Below are positions 13,702 through 14,458 of a stretch of 14,458 bases of DNA, piece after piece. The stretch spans positions 1 through 14,458 of the forward strand of contig CAXDOW010000048.1 of NCBI GenBank assembly GCA_963991165.1. Direction: 5' to 3'. A program made the position numbers and the translations under genes. The notes under the pieces were generated by a model. That model was not told the origin of the DNA. It searched no databases and saw nothing but the letters and a program-made list of their open reading frames with translations. Each line of letters begins with the position of its first letter. Positions within the stretch are counted from its first letter, which is position 1. The DNA comes from GCA-2862585 sp963991165. Lineage in GTDB: Bacteria; Bacteroidota; Bacteroidia; Flavobacteriales; UBA7312.

Positions 13702-14458
13702 ATGTCAAAAGTTAAACACACTCAAACCGTTCATATCTCTGGTATGACCTGTGCTAGTTGCGCGAAGGGAATTGAAACACATTTAATCAATAAAGGTATA
13801 AAAAATGTAACGGTTAATTTTGCCAGTGGTACGGCTCAATTCCACTCAGACAGTAGACACACCATTCAATCTGTCATAAATGAAATTAAATCAATTGGCT
13901 ATAAGGCAAGTTCACAGGTTAATGAAAAAAATAACTTACTGGAACGATTATTTTCTGTTAGTTTAATCTTCACAATTCCACTCTTTAGCCATATGTTTTT
14001 GAATGATGAACACGTACTAAGAAATCCATTGATTCAGTTGGTTCTTTGTCTACCAGTTTTTCTAATTGGATGCTACTATTTTGGTAGAAGTGCCTGGATG
14101 TCACTTAAAACCAAAAGCCCTAACATGGACGTTCTTATTATGATGGGCTCTTCAGCAGCTTTTATCTATAGTATTATTGGCATTATACTGTTTTGGGGAA
14201 CAATGTCGATTCATAAACACCTCTTTTTTGAAACTACAGCTACAATTCTTACTTTAGTTTTGTTAGGCAATCTCTTAGAACAAAAATCGGTAAAAAAAAC
14301 ATCTTCAGCTATTCAAGAGTTAGCAGAATTTCAACATTTGAAAGCCAAAAAAGAGCTATCAACAGGAACTTTTCAGGAGATTTCGTTTGAAGACATTCAA
14401 ATAGATGATATTCTATTGGTTAATACTGGCGACAAAATCCCAACTGATGGTACTATAG
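13702..14458 (+). CDS. Copper-type P1B ATPase, N-terminal part (runs off right edge)
   Basis: An open frame of 252 codons from the ATG at 13702 reaches the window edge. It begins with a heavy-metal-associated domain (about 8-70) with G-M-T-C-A-S-C at 14-20, the two-Cys copper-binding motif. Membrane segments follow at about 83-100, 108-127, 142-166 and 174-193. The loop S-P-N-M-D-V-L-I-M-M-G-S at 139-150 and F-F-E-T-T-A at 175-180 are typical of CopA-type Cu+ exporters. The actuator domain begins with T-G-D-K-I-P-T-D-G at 242-250. The metal-binding C-P-C, the D-K-T-G phosphorylation site and the ATP-binding domain lie beyond the edge, so copper specificity rests on the N-terminal features. 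The role is export of Cu+ from the cytoplasm. It is divergent from tRNA-His. Confidence 0.9.
   Translation, partial: MSKVKHTQTVHISGMTCASCAKGIETHLINKGIKNVTVNFASGTAQFHSDSRHTIQSVINEIKSIGYKASSQVNEKNNLLERLFSVSLIFTIPLFSHMFLNDEHVLRNPLIQLVLCLPVFLIGCYYFGRSAWMSLKTKSPNMDVLIMMGSSAAFIYSIIGIILFWGTMSIHKHLFFETTATILTLVLLGNLLEQKSVKKTSSAIQELAEFQHLKAKKELSTGTFQEISFEDIQIDDILLVNTGDKIPTDGTI

Noticed and set aside
1..14458. CRISPR array, insertion sequence, phage or defence genes
   Set aside because: I saw no regularly spaced direct repeats, transposase or integrase motifs, terminal inverted repeats with target duplications, or defence-type domains; gene content is chromosomal and composition appears uniform by eye.

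Overview
The window is AT-rich bacterial DNA that reads as the chromosome of a marine-type member of the Bacteroidota, most likely Flavobacteriales. Four things support this. There is a large secreted protein with a type A sorting domain of the type IX secretion system (T9SS). There are lipoproteins, one carrying a Bacteroidota-style export signal. The Cys-rich GC-T-x-x-x-A-x-N-Y repeat occurs, which is common in this phylum. Several genes are preceded by boxes matching the Bacteroidota promoter -7 consensus TAnnTTTG, while Shine-Dalgarno sequences are essentially absent.

Layout. Positions 1-288 (minus) hold the N-terminal part of a Cys-rich surface lipoprotein that runs off the left edge. 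Positions 304-3692 form a minus-strand block read hisS > small lipoprotein > cinA > rpmB, with an intrinsic terminator after the lipoprotein (touching the cinA start codon) and another after rpmB. On the plus strand follow a small acidic outer-membrane barrel-like protein with its own terminator (3854-4333), a YugP-type membrane zinc peptidase (4386-5075) and a 1386-residue Asp-box propeller/PKD/Ig protein exported by T9SS (5143-9303). A GlcD-type FAD-linked oxidase converges on it from the minus strand (9315-10715). A plus-strand cluster follows: a proton-coupled peptide transporter (10872-12470), a periplasmic thioredoxin-like protein (12491-12958) and a thioredoxin-like lipoprotein (12958-13515). 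A tRNA-His gene lies on the minus strand (13550-13624). The N-terminal third or so of a copper-type P1B ATPase runs off the right edge (13702-14458).

How the genes work together. Most are housekeeping: translation (hisS, tRNA-His, rpmB), NAD salvage/competence-type protein (cinA), envelope and metal handling. The one apparent functional module is the transporter plus two thioredoxin-fold proteins. They are tightly spaced, the last two overlapping by one base, and would put a soluble and a lipid-anchored thiol-disulfide protein in the envelope beside a peptide importer.

I did not find a convincing undescribed system such as a defence island, CRISPR, mobile element or biosynthetic cluster. The most unusual local signals are a terminator hairpin whose T-run touches the cinA ATG, a tRNA-His acceptor stem with two adjacent U-U mismatches, and a copper ATPase whose likely promoter leaves almost no 5' leader. 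No intergenic stretch exceeds 300 bases; the longest are about 160 bases (3693-3853 and 10716-10871).
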